A stretch of 64,000 nt of DNA from Planctomycetaceae bacterium (GTDB taxonomy: Bacteria; Planctomycetota; Planctomycetia; Pirellulales; Pirellulaceae). Every line of letters begins with the position of its first letter. Positions within the stretch are counted from its first letter, which is position 1. This document shows positions 52,477 to 60,839 of this stretch, piece after piece. The position numbers and the translations under genes were made by a program. The stretch is taken from assembly GCA_012729315.1 (NCBI GenBank), contig JAAYDI010000103.1, positions 1 to 64,000 of the forward strand, written 5' to 3'. The notes below the pieces were generated by a model. That model did no database searches. It saw only the letters and a program-made list of their open reading frames with translations, and was not told the origin of the DNA.

Positions 52477-53679
52477 ATGAAGATCCACGAATTCCAGGCG
52501 AAGCACATTCTTCGCGAAGCGGGGGTGACCGTCCTGCCGGGCATGGTGGTGCGAGGGGCGGACGAGGCAGAGGACGCGTTTCACCAGTTGGACGGCAGGG
52601 TGGCGGTCGTCAAGGCGCAGATTCACGCGGGTGGCCGGGGCAAAGGCACCGTCTGGGACGATCCGGATCAGCGCGGCGTGCAGCTGGTCCGCAGCGGTGC
52701 TGAGGCGGCCCGCGCGGCCAGTCGTCTGCTGGGCAAGAAACTGATTACCATCCAGACCGGGCCAGAAGGCCGGCTGGTGCGGCAGGTCCTGATCGAAAAA
52801 GGGTGCGACATCAGCCGGGAGTTGTACCTGGGTGTCGTGCTGGATCGGGCGGCCGCCCGGCCGGTGCTGATGGCATCCAGTGAGGGAGGGGTGGAGATCG
52901 AGACCGCCGCCGCCCAGACGCCGGAGCAAATCTTCAGGGAACACTTCGACCCGGCCACCGGTCTGCGCAGCTTTCAGGTCCGCAAGCTCTGTGCGAAACT
53001 CGGGCTGACCGGTCCCCTGGTCCGGTCTGCGGACCAGTTCATGAAGGCGGTCTGCCGGACGTTTGTGCAGTACGACTGCAGTCTGGTTGAGACCAATCCG
53101 CTGGTGGTGACTGCGGACGGCCAGTTGGTGGCGCTCGACGCCAAGATGACCTTCGATGGCAACGGCCTGTTTCGCCATCCCGAGATTGCCAGGTTACGCG
53201 ATCTGGAGGAAGAGGATCCGGTGGAGGTCGGCGCGGCCGACGCGGGACTCAGCTATGTCAAGCTCGACGGCAACATCGGCTGCCTCGTCAACGGCGCCGG
53301 GCTGGCGATGAGCACGATGGATCTGATCAAGCTGCACGGCGGCGAACCGGCCAATTTCCTGGATGTGGGTGGCGGCGCGGACACCGAGCAAGTGACGCAG
53401 GCGTTTCGCATCCTGCTGGATGATCCTCACGTGCGCGGTGTGCTGGTGAATATATTCGGCGGCATCGCGCGGTGTACCACCATCGCGCAGGCACTGTTGG
53501 AGGCATCGCGGCAGGTCGATTTCCATGTGCCGCTGGTCGTCCGGCTGGAGGGGACCGAAGTGGAAGAGGGACGCCGCATGCTGCGCGACAGCGGGCTGAA
53601 TATCATTCCGGCCGACAGCCTGACCGATGCGGCGCAGAAGATCGTCGCCGCGGTGGCAGCGGGCACACGCGACGGTTGA
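52477..53679 (+). CDS. sucC: Succinyl-CoA ligase, beta subunit
   Basis: 400 residues. Forms succinate and ATP/GTP from succinyl-CoA with SucD in the TCA cycle. ATP-grasp N-terminal half starts [31 protein letters not shown] is typical, and metal/nucleotide residues lie in DAKMTFDGN. The C-terminal ligase half has [20 protein letters not shown] and [13 protein letters not shown] with GAGGGA about 7 bases upstream. sucD follows after 61 bases. Confidence 0.97.
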   Translation: MKIHEFQAKHILREAGVTVLPGMVVRGADEAEDAFHQLDGRVAVVKAQIHAGGRGKGTVWDDPDQRGVQLVRSGAEAARAASRLLGKKLITIQTGPEGRLVRQVLIEKGCDISRELYLGVVLDRAAARPVLMASSEGGVEIETAAAQTPEQIFREHFDPATGLRSFQVRKLCAKLGLTGPLVRSADQFMKAVCRTFVQYDCSLVETNPLVVTADGQLVALDAKMTFDGNGLFRHPEIARLRDLEEEDPVEVGAADAGLSYVKLDGNIGCLVNGAGLAMSTMDLIKLHGGEPANFLDVGGGADTEQVTQAFRILLDDPHVRGVLVNIFGGIARCTTIAQALLEASRQVDFHVPLVVRLEGTEVEEGRRMLRDSGLNIIPADSLTDAAQKIVAAVAAGTRDG

Positions 53680-53740
53680 GGCGGGCACAGCGGGCGGGGC
53701 GGCCGAGCGGACGGGGCAAGTCGAAGGACGGGGACATGTC

Positions 53741-54634
53741 ATGAGCATCCTGGTCGACAGCCAGACACGCGTGATCTGCCAAGGTATCACCGGCGCTGCC
53801 GGCAGTTTCCACACCCGGAGCTGCCGGGCCTACGGCACGAAGATGGTTGGCGGCGTGACGCCCGGCAAGGGAGGCACGTCAGTCGACGGTCTACCGGTGT
53901 TCGACACGGTCGAGCAGGCCGTGTCACAGACCGGCGCGGACGCGACCATGATCTTCGTCCCGGCACCCTTCACGGCCGACGCGATCCACGAAGCGTTGGA
54001 TGCCGGCATCGGCGTCATCGTGGTGATTACGGAAGGCGTACCGGCGCTGGACATGGTGGGCGTGTGTGCCGCGGTGCGGTGCCGCAGCGCTCGGCTCATC
54101 GGTCCCAACTGCCCCGGGGTGATCACCCCTGGCGCCTGCAAGGTCGGCATCATGCCGGGATACATCCACCAGCGCGGGTCGGTCGGCGTGATCAGCCGCA
54201 GTGGTACGCTGACCTACGAAGCGGTCTGGCAGACGACGCAGGCCGGTCTGGGGCAGTCGACCTGCGTCGGGCTGGGGGGGGACCCGCTGGTCGGCACGTC
54301 CTTCATCGAACTGCTCGCGTTGTTCCAGGCAGACCCACAGACGGAATCCATCCTGATGATTGGCGAGATCGGCGGGTCGGCCGAAGAGGCGGCGGCCGCC
54401 TACGTGAAGGAGCACGTTACCAAACCGGTCGCGGCGTTCATTGCAGGACGGACCGCGCCGCCCGGCAAACGCATGGGACACGCGGGGGCGATCATCTCGG
54501 GGGGCAAGGGCACGGCGGACGAGAAGATCGCGGCGCTGCGCGCGGCCGGGATTGAAGTGGCTGAGAGCCCGGCCGACATGGCCCAGGCCGTGCTGCGCGC
54601 CATCGCGCGGCGTCAGGGCCAGAGACCGCTGTGA
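53741..54634 (+). CDS. sucD: Succinyl-CoA ligase, alpha subunit
   Basis: 297 residues. CoA-binding and phosphohistidine-carrying subunit. Seen: [20 protein letters not shown] with the CoA-binding Rossmann fold, [13 protein letters not shown], and the active-site His in [15 protein letters not shown]. Start at the ATG at 53741 (MSILVDS), with a purine-rich GGACGGGGA upstream. Slightly fewer cysteines than sucC; no oddities. Confidence 0.97.
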   Translation: MSILVDSQTRVICQGITGAAGSFHTRSCRAYGTKMVGGVTPGKGGTSVDGLPVFDTVEQAVSQTGADATMIFVPAPFTADAIHEALDAGIGVIVVITEGVPALDMVGVCAAVRCRSARLIGPNCPGVITPGACKVGIMPGYIHQRGSVGVISRSGTLTYEAVWQTTQAGLGQSTCVGLGGDPLVGTSFIELLALFQADPQTESILMIGEIGGSAEEAAAAYVKEHVTKPVAAFIAGRTAPPGKRMGHAGAIISGGKGTADEKIAALRAAGIEVAESPADMAQAVLRAIARRQGQRPL

Positions 54635-54656
54635 ACGGCCTCCAGTGCCCATCCGA

Positions 54657-54684
54657 TCGGCCGCTCAGAATCGGCCGCTCAGAA
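54657..54684. repeat. 14-bp perfect tandem duplication overlapping a stop codon
   Basis: Two identical copies of TCGGCCGCTCAGAA. The second contains the stop codon (54679-54681) of the leftward DUF6268 gene. In the sucD/DUF6268 convergent gap. Confidence 0.92.
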
Positions 54685-55773
54685 GTCGAATCCGGCCCGG
54701 ACCATCAGTGTGTCAGCCGGCTTGTAGTCGGGGATCGGCGATTCGAATTCGATGTTGCGGCTGAACACGTAGCCCACTTCGCAGCGCACCGATCCGCCCC
54801 CCGGTTTCTTGCGTTCGATCCCGGCGTACACACGCCAGTCGACAATCTCGATCATGTCCCAGGAATCCATCCCGTTGCGCACCGAATACGTGTCGCCGCC
54901 GAACTCCCCGGCGACGTACACCCAGTCCTCGTGCAACGCGGACGCTGTGAAGCGATACGCGAACAGGGGACGCGGAAAGACGATCTCCAGGTGGACGTCG
55001 TCGTGCGGGTCCCAGATGACGCCGCCCGCCGGCAGCCAGTTGAAGGTGAAACGGCTCAAGTACAGAACGCCGGCGAGCACCTGCACGCGACCGGGCACCC
55101 AGTCGCAGCGCACCAGCGCCTTCCCCTTCGTGCGATACGCGTCCCCCTGCAGGTTGTCGAAGTCGCTGTAGACCCCGGGGGTCACCGCCAGGATGCCCAT
55201 CCAGCGGTCGGTGATCTTGGGCAACCACATCAGGTCCAGATAGGCGTCGTAGAGTCGGGGGGGCAAGTGGGGAGTGCGGGGTCCGTCGAGCGGCGTGGCG
55301 TCGAACCCGGAGGTAATCAACAGCGGAAAATCGCGCGTCGGCAGCGGCAGGGCCACCGTCACGAACGATCGGGCTTCGACCATCCCGAAATCCTCGTCTC
55401 CCCCCCGATCCAGCCAGGCGCCGGAGAGCGACAGTTTCTGGAAGAACCCGTTGCGGTGCGACGCGATGCGGCCCGTCTCCATCGTCAACTCATCGCCCGG
55501 GTCGAGCGGATCGAACGGCGGCGCACTGCCGAGCGTGGTCCCCAGACTCGCAAGCTCAGCGGTCATCCAGCCTGGGGGCGGCGGGAGCGTGGACTCGTCG
55601 TCCGCCTGCCAGTTTGTCTCGGGCAGACGCACATGCGGCACCGCGTCCGCCAGGCCGGGAGCCGCGTCGGGCCATGTGGCCAGACCGGCGGGGGCCAGGA
55701 CCTGGGCCGCCAGCGCCGACGCCCACAGAACCGCCGTGCCCGCTGCCACCGCGTATCGAAGCCATTTGCTCAT
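54679..55773 (-). CDS. Outer-membrane beta-barrel protein, DUF6268 family (copy 1)
   Basis: 364 residues. Signal peptide (about 1-23). A Pro-rich stretch follows, then alternating beta strands with aromatic ends that fit a beta-barrel (GFFQKLSLSGAWLDRGG, LYLSRFTFNWLPAGGVIWD, WVYVAGEFGGDTYSV). The protein ends in an aromatic residue, MVRAGFDF, the usual signal for outer-membrane insertion. Related to the gene 3 bases upstream, which shares LRIM/GIFTDF-type strands and the MVRAG ending. Function unknown. Confidence 0.83.
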   Translation of the reverse strand: MSKWLRYAVAAGTAVLWASALAAQVLAPAGLATWPDAAPGLADAVPHVRLPETNWQADDESTLPPPPGWMTAELASLGTTLGSAPPFDPLDPGDELTMETGRIASHRNGFFQKLSLSGAWLDRGGDEDFGMVEARSFVTVALPLPTRDFPLLITSGFDATPLDGPRTPHLPPRLYDAYLDLMWLPKITDRWMGILAVTPGVYSDFDNLQGDAYRTKGKALVRCDWVPGRVQVLAGVLYLSRFTFNWLPAGGVIWDPHDDVHLEIVFPRPLFAYRFTASALHEDWVYVAGEFGGDTYSVRNGMDSWDMIEIVDWRVYAGIERKKPGGGSVRCEVGYVFSRNIEFESPIPDYKPADTLMVRAGFDF

Positions 55774-55776
55774 CGG

Positions 55777-57117
55777 TCAGTAGTTCCAACCGGCGCGCAC
55801 CATCCAGGAATCTCGCAGCGAGTGTGTCTCCAGGGGACTCTCGACGTACACGACTTCACGATCGGTCACCCACCCCAGTTCGACGAAGCCGGTACGCCGA
55901 CCCTGTTGCAGCAGTGCCGCCTGCCCCCACTCGATCCCGAGAAACAGGCGGATGTCGTTGATGTCGATCCGGTCGCCCACGTCGCCTTCGCGTTTGACGG
56001 TCCAGGCCCCACCCCCGTACTCCCCGCCCACATACCACCACAGGTCGTGGTTGCCGAGCGTGGTCAGGTGCTGCGCGAGTTTCGGATGCGGGAAGAACAC
56101 GTCGAACCGCGTCTGGGCGTTGGGGGTCCACAAGAGCCCAAAGGCCGGGAGCAGTTTCAGGTCGTTGCGGTCAATGTAAATGACCCCCGCCCGCACCGAT
56201 GTGGTGGGCGTGGTCTGAACTCGAAACAGCCCCTGACCCATGATCCGCAGACTGTTGATGTTGAGTGTCTCGAAGTCGGTGAATATCCCCGTCCGCGCGC
56301 CCACTTCTCCCCCGAAGGCCTTCGTGGGGTCCGACGACCACCCGAAGTCGACGAAGGCACTGTAGGCCCTCCCCGGCAGGTCTCCGGCCGGCGCCCGCGG
56401 GCCCGACCAGAGATGCAGCGAAAAAGACGGCGCCACGAACAGCGGCTGCGTGCTGAACAGAAAATTCGGAAACGCGGCCAGCACCGAGAAGTCGAAGTCG
56501 TTGATCCCCAGGCTGTCAAAGCTGTCCGCGCTGTCCACCCACGTGTATCGCGCGCGGGGAGTAAGGAACTGCGTCGAAGGCAGACTCCACGGTACCGGCG
56601 CCAAGCCGCTTGGGTACAGCGACGGAGGGGTCGCGGAGGGGACCGAACCGGGCGGGTAAACACCGTAGGGCGATTGCGAATACGGCGCTCCCAAAGTGTC
56701 CCCCGCTCCCCCCGGATACACGGGGACCGTGTTCGGAGCCGCGCTGATCCCCGGTGGCAGCGGCGTGCCGTACGCGGGAGGGGGCGTGCCGTACGCAGGA
56801 GGTGGCGCGGTGAGCACCGGCGGAGTCGTGTACGACGGTGGTCCGATCAGCGAAGAGGGCGACGACGTTCCACCCGGGTTGGCCGAATACGGGTCAAACG
56901 CCGGCGTGCCGAGTGTGGACGGTGCGGTTGACGGCGGATACACGCCACTGGTGCCCTGCGGCGGATACACACCCGTGCCCTGCGGCGGATACACACCCGA
57001 CGGAGACGCGCTCGGCGCCGTATCCGGAAAGCGGACCGTCGGCTGTGACACGGCCATGTCAGCCTGCGTCACCACCAGCACGACCGCCAACACGAGCTTT
57101 GCCAGAGGGTGTTCCAC
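55777..57117 (-). CDS. Outer-membrane beta-barrel protein, DUF6268 family (copy 2), Pro-rich
   Basis: 446 residues. Signal peptide (about 1-24), then a Pro/Gly/Ser/Tyr-rich region (about 25-175) containing a short repeat of GVYPPQGT and PPAYGTP units, probably extended and surface-exposed. The barrel domain (about 190-446) parallels copy 1 strand by strand and ends in the aromatic MVRAGWNY. Probably arose by tandem duplication; copy 1 lacks the long repeat. The repeat region is encoded by direct repeats and may vary in number. Confidence 0.83.
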   Translation of the reverse strand: MEHPLAKLVLAVVLVVTQADMAVSQPTVRFPDTAPSASPSGVYPPQGTGVYPPQGTSGVYPPSTAPSTLGTPAFDPYSANPGGTSSPSSLIGPPSYTTPPVLTAPPPAYGTPPPAYGTPLPPGISAAPNTVPVYPGGAGDTLGAPYSQSPYGVYPPGSVPSATPPSLYPSGLAPVPWSLPSTQFLTPRARYTWVDSADSFDSLGINDFDFSVLAAFPNFLFSTQPLFVAPSFSLHLWSGPRAPAGDLPGRAYSAFVDFGWSSDPTKAFGGEVGARTGIFTDFETLNINSLRIMGQGLFRVQTTPTTSVRAGVIYIDRNDLKLLPAFGLLWTPNAQTRFDVFFPHPKLAQHLTTLGNHDLWWYVGGEYGGGAWTVKREGDVGDRIDINDIRLFLGIEWGQAALLQQGRRTGFVELGWVTDREVVYVESPLETHSLRDSWMVRAGWNY

Positions 57118-57376
57118 GACAGACCAGGCCCGAGGGAAGTGAAAACTGTGCCCGACCAGATTCCGACCAGGGAGGGGTTAAATATCAGAGACAACCCCCG
57201 CGGTCAAGAGAGATCCGGGCCGAGCACACCCTGAGGGGACCAGTTTGCAGGCCCGCCGAAAGAACCTCTTGCCAAACGGCGGAAATACTCCCATCCTGGG
57301 TATGCGGTTTCTCCTTCATCACCCCGCCCCATGCCGGGGGTATGGCAGCTATGGTGCTCGCTTCATTGTCGCAGCG

Positions 57377-59080
57377 TCAGGATGCGAGCAGTTTGAATTG
57401 GCGCACGTCGACCAGTCCGCGGTCGGTCAGGCGCAGCTCCGGAATGACGGGCAGGGCCAGGAACGAGAGCGTCGCGAAGGGGGCGGGCAGCGGCGAGCCG
57501 AGGCTGGCGGCCGCCCGTTCGACGGCTTCGAATTGCGGCACCACGTCACGCAGCGGTTGGTCCGACAGCAGTCCGGCCAGGGGCAGTGGCAGGGCGCTGA
57601 TCACCTGGCCGGCGTCGACGGCCACGAGTCCGCCGCCGAGTCGTTCGAGTTCGCGTATCGCCACGTACAGATCCGGATCGTTCACGCCGGCGGCCACGAT
57701 GTTGTGCGAATCGTGAGCGACGGACGAGGCGATGGCGCCGCGCCGGAGTCCCAGCCCGTGGACCAGGCCGAGGCCGATGTTACCCGATGCCGTATGCCGT
57801 TCCACGACGACCAGTTTCAGCAGGTCGCGTTCGGTATCGGCTTCGATGCGGCCAGCATTGACGCGGGGCGCGATCCGCACGCTCCGGGTGATGATCTGGT
57901 GGGGCACGATTTCGATGACCGGGTGATGCCACGTGTCGGCCGCCAGGGCGAGCCGATCGACCGGGAACGGTTGGATGTGCATGGTGTGGCGCAGGGCCGA
58001 GGGGGCGTCATGCGACGGCGTGAACAGCGGCTGGCCGGCGCGTGCGACCAGCCGGCCGTGATGCACGACGAGTTCCGCGCGCAGTTCGCGGAGGTCGCTC
58101 AGGACAGCCAGGTTGGCCCGGTAGCCCGGTGCGATTGCGCCGACGTCGCGGACGCCGAGGTACTCGGCCGTGTTGATCGTCGCCAGCTGAATGGCGCGCA
58201 CGGGCTCCAGCCCCAGCTGGATCGCCTTCCGCACGACGGCGTCGATATCGCCGTCACGCAGCAGGTCGGAGCAGCTGCGGTCATCGACCACGAAGAGGCA
58301 GCGTTTGTAGGTCTGGTCGGTTACCAGCGGCAGCAGCGTGGCGAGGTTCTTCTCGGACGAGCCTTCGCGGATCATCACGTACATGCCTCTGCGCAGCTTT
58401 TCCTGGGCTTCGTGGTATGTCGTGGATTCGTGGTCCGAACGGATGCCGCAGGCGAGATACGCGTTCAGATCCTTGCCGCTCAGCCCGGGCGCATGCCCGT
58501 CGATCACGGTGTGCCGGGCCGCGTCGAGCTCGGCCAGGACCTGGGCGTCGCCGGCCAGCACGCCGGGATAATTCATCATCTCGCCGAGCCCGGCCGTTTC
58601 GTTCCAGGCGAGGATCTCCCGGATGTCCTCGGCGGTGAGGCGGGCACCGGCGGTCTCGAGGTGCGTGGCCGGCACGCACGAGGGGGCCATCAGGTACAGG
58701 TCCAGGGGCAGCGACCGGGCGGCGTCGAGCACGTATCGGACGCCCGCCACGCCCATCACATTGGCCACTTCGTGAAGGTCGGTCACGATGCCGGTCACGC
58801 CGCGGGGCACCACCGCCTCGGCGTACCCGGCGATGTGCAGCATCGAACTTTCTGTGTGGACATGTCCATCGATGAACCCGGGGACGACGAACTGCCCCTG
58901 CAGATCGATGACTTCCCGTCCGCGCTCGTAGTCGCCGACCCCGGCGATCCGGTCCCTCCAGATGGCGATGTTCCCGCGTTCGAGCTCCCCGCTCAGCGTG
59001 TTGACAATTGTGGCGCGGGCCAGGATCAGGTCAGCCGGAGCAGTGCCCCGCGCCACGGCAATCAACTGGCTCAGGCTCAT
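57377..59080 (-). CDS. ade: Adenine deaminase
   Basis: 567 residues, amidohydrolase superfamily, close to the usual 570-580. Converts adenine to hypoxanthine. Seen: GFIDGHVHTESSML with the metal-binding HxH, TDLHEVANVMG, GEMMNYPGVL, IDGHAPGLSGKDLNAYL and IRSDHEST, the family's metal and active-site blocks. The hpt gene stop abuts its start, so product channelling from adenine to hypoxanthine to IMP is an obvious pathway. Confidence 0.95.
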   Translation of the reverse strand: MSLSQLIAVARGTAPADLILARATIVNTLSGELERGNIAIWRDRIAGVGDYERGREVIDLQGQFVVPGFIDGHVHTESSMLHIAGYAEAVVPRGVTGIVTDLHEVANVMGVAGVRYVLDAARSLPLDLYLMAPSCVPATHLETAGARLTAEDIREILAWNETAGLGEMMNYPGVLAGDAQVLAELDAARHTVIDGHAPGLSGKDLNAYLACGIRSDHESTTYHEAQEKLRRGMYVMIREGSSEKNLATLLPLVTDQTYKRCLFVVDDRSCSDLLRDGDIDAVVRKAIQLGLEPVRAIQLATINTAEYLGVRDVGAIAPGYRANLAVLSDLRELRAELVVHHGRLVARAGQPLFTPSHDAPSALRHTMHIQPFPVDRLALAADTWHHPVIEIVPHQIITRSVRIAPRVNAGRIEADTERDLLKLVVVERHTASGNIGLGLVHGLGLRRGAIASSVAHDSHNIVAAGVNDPDLYVAIRELERLGGGLVAVDAGQVISALPLPLAGLLSDQPLRDVVPQFEAVERAAASLGSPLPAPFATLSFLALPVIPELRLTDRGLVDVRQFKLLAS

Positions 59081-59653
59081 CTATTCCTCCACGACACAGA
59101 CGTCGCACAGGTTCCGGTATTGCTCGTCGCAGTCAATACCGTATCCGACCACGAACTGATCGGGAATAGCGATGCCGACGTAATCCACGTGGATGTCGAC
59201 CTGCCGGCGGGAGGGCTTGTCGAGCAGTGTGCAGATTTTCAGCGTTGCTGGCTCGCGTTGCCGCACGTAGTCGGCGAAATGGCTGAGCGAGAGTCCGGTG
59301 TCCACGATGTCATCGACGATCAGCACGTGCCGGTCCCGGACCGGGACCTCCAGGCCGTGGAGCATCTTGACCTGGCCGGAGCTGACGGTCTGTGAACCGT
59401 AGCTCGACAGCCGCACCAGATCGATGGTGACCGGGAAGTCCAGGTATCGGATGAGATCGGCCAGGAAGACGAAGGAACCTTTGAGGATGCCGATGATCAG
59501 CGGGTACCGCCCCTGGTAGTCTCGCGTAATCTCCTGGGCCAGTCGGCGTACCTCGCGCGCCAGCGTCTGCCGCTCGATCAACACGCGTAGCCGCTGCGGC
59601 GCGGCGCCGGCTGCAGGGGAGTCGGCTGGCGGCGGAGGACAATCGTCTGTCAT
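59081..59653 (-). CDS. hpt: Hypoxanthine phosphoribosyltransferase
   Basis: 190 residues. Makes IMP (or GMP) from hypoxanthine or guanine and PRPP. The PRPP loop HVLIVDDIVDTGLSLS is intact. An acidic/Pro/Ala-rich N-terminal extension of about 24 residues is unusual. The last base of its stop codon directly precedes the ade start: the two genes abut with no gap. Together they form a purine salvage module. Confidence 0.94.
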   Translation of the reverse strand: MTDDCPPPPADSPAAGAAPQRLRVLIERQTLAREVRRLAQEITRDYQGRYPLIIGILKGSFVFLADLIRYLDFPVTIDLVRLSSYGSQTVSSGQVKMLHGLEVPVRDRHVLIVDDIVDTGLSLSHFADYVRQREPATLKICTLLDKPSRRQVDIHVDYVGIAIPDQFVVGYGIDCDEQYRNLCDVCVVEE

Positions 59654-59687
59654 GGCTGCAATCCCTGGCTGCCTCGCCGCGCGCGGC

Positions 59688-60611
59688 TTACTCCACCAGC
59701 ATGCCGTCGAGGCGCCGTTCGCGGGGGTCCTTCAGGCTGTCGGCCAGCTTGTTGAGAGCCTCGGTCTCGATCTGCCGGACACGTTCGCGGGTGAGTCCGA
59801 GTCGTTGGCCGATCTCCTTGAGCGTGTGGGGTTCGGAGTCATTGAGTCCGAACCGCATGCGCAGCACCGTGGCCTCGCGCTGATCCATCGTTTCGATCAT
59901 CTTCATCACGTGCCGGAGCGCATCGTGTTCGACCAGTTCATCTTCGGGGGTCTTCATCCGCTCGTCCATGATCATTTCGCCCAGCGACCAGCCGGCGTCC
60001 GCCTGGTCGGTCTGGGGTGTGGAGTTGTAGATGCGGATGGCCTTCTTGATGATGGGCAATTTCTTGCGTGGCAGTCCCAGCACGCGGGCGATCTCTTCGG
60101 GCGTGGGAGTGCGTCCAAGTTCCTCGGTGAGCCGGGCGTTGGCCCGTCGCCACTTGGACAGCAGTTCGACCATATACGCGGGGATGCGGATGGTCTTGGC
60201 GGAGTTGATCAGCGCCCGCTTGATGGACTGTTTGATCCAGTAGCTGGCATAGGTGCTGAATCGGGTGCCGACGGCCGGGTCAAAACCTTCGACGGCGCGG
60301 AGCAGACCGAGATTGCCCTCTTCGATCAGGTCCTGCAGGCTCAGTCCCTTGCCGGTGTAACCCCGCGCGATATTCACCACCAGTCGCAGGTTGGCGCGCA
60401 CCATGCGGTCCCTGGCGCGCACGTCGCCTTCGGCGATCCGATCGGCGAGGTCCTGTTCTTCCTGGGCGGACAGCAACGCGGTTTCGTTGATCTCGCGCAG
60501 GTAGGTCTCGAGCGGTGTCTGGAGACTGCTGGACGCTCGCCGCCCGCGTCGCGGGGTCGGGGTCGAATCGTGCTGGTCGTCGTGTGTTTCGGGAGACTGT
60601 TTGGCGGGCAT
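59688..60611 (-). CDS. RpoD/RpoS-family sigma factor (group 2)
   Basis: 307 residues. Has region 1.2 (LQTPLETYLREINETALL), region 2 with NLRLVVNIARGYTGKGLSLQ and FSTYASYWIKQSIKRAL, region 3 (ELGRTPTPEEIARVLGL) and region 4 (TLKEIGQRLGLTRERVRQIE). Region 1.1 is missing and the N-terminus is short and polar, so it is an alternative rather than the housekeeping sigma factor. Start at the ATG at 60611 (MPAKQSPE); a TTG at 60620 is in frame but weaker. Lies 34 bases upstream of hpt. Confidence 0.93.
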   Translation of the reverse strand: MPAKQSPETHDDQHDSTPTPRRGRRASSSLQTPLETYLREINETALLSAQEEQDLADRIAEGDVRARDRMVRANLRLVVNIARGYTGKGLSLQDLIEEGNLGLLRAVEGFDPAVGTRFSTYASYWIKQSIKRALINSAKTIRIPAYMVELLSKWRRANARLTEELGRTPTPEEIARVLGLPRKKLPIIKKAIRIYNSTPQTDQADAGWSLGEMIMDERMKTPEDELVEHDALRHVMKMIETMDQREATVLRMRFGLNDSEPHTLKEIGQRLGLTRERVRQIETEALNKLADSLKDPRERRLDGMLVE

Positions 60612-60745
60612 AGTACTCAACTGTCGGAGTGCGTCTGTGGAGGTAATCCGTCACACATGACTATCGTCGCTCGCTTCCGGAGCACTGCAGGCAACCGACA
60701 AGTCGACGGAGTGCGCTAGCTGTACCCGCGGTTAGGAAGGTAGCG

Positions 60746-60782
60746 AAAAAAACGACCCCGCTGGCGGTTCGCCGCGGGGTCG
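60746..60782 (-). terminator. Rho-independent terminator after rpsA
   Basis: Nine-base-pair GC stem (CGACCCCGC/GCGGGGTCG) topped by a second short stem, followed on the minus strand by seven Ts. It lies 57 bases after the rpsA stop and is the clearest intrinsic terminator in the window. Confidence 0.92.
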
Positions 60783-60839
60783 GGTGGGCTTGTCGTGGGG
60801 CACGTACCGGCCGCTGCCGGACGAATCCGTCTGATCTCG

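Noticed and set aside
54631-56931. 766-codon open frame on the plus strand
   Set aside because: Antisense to both DUF6268 genes, which have signal peptides and aromatic C-termini.
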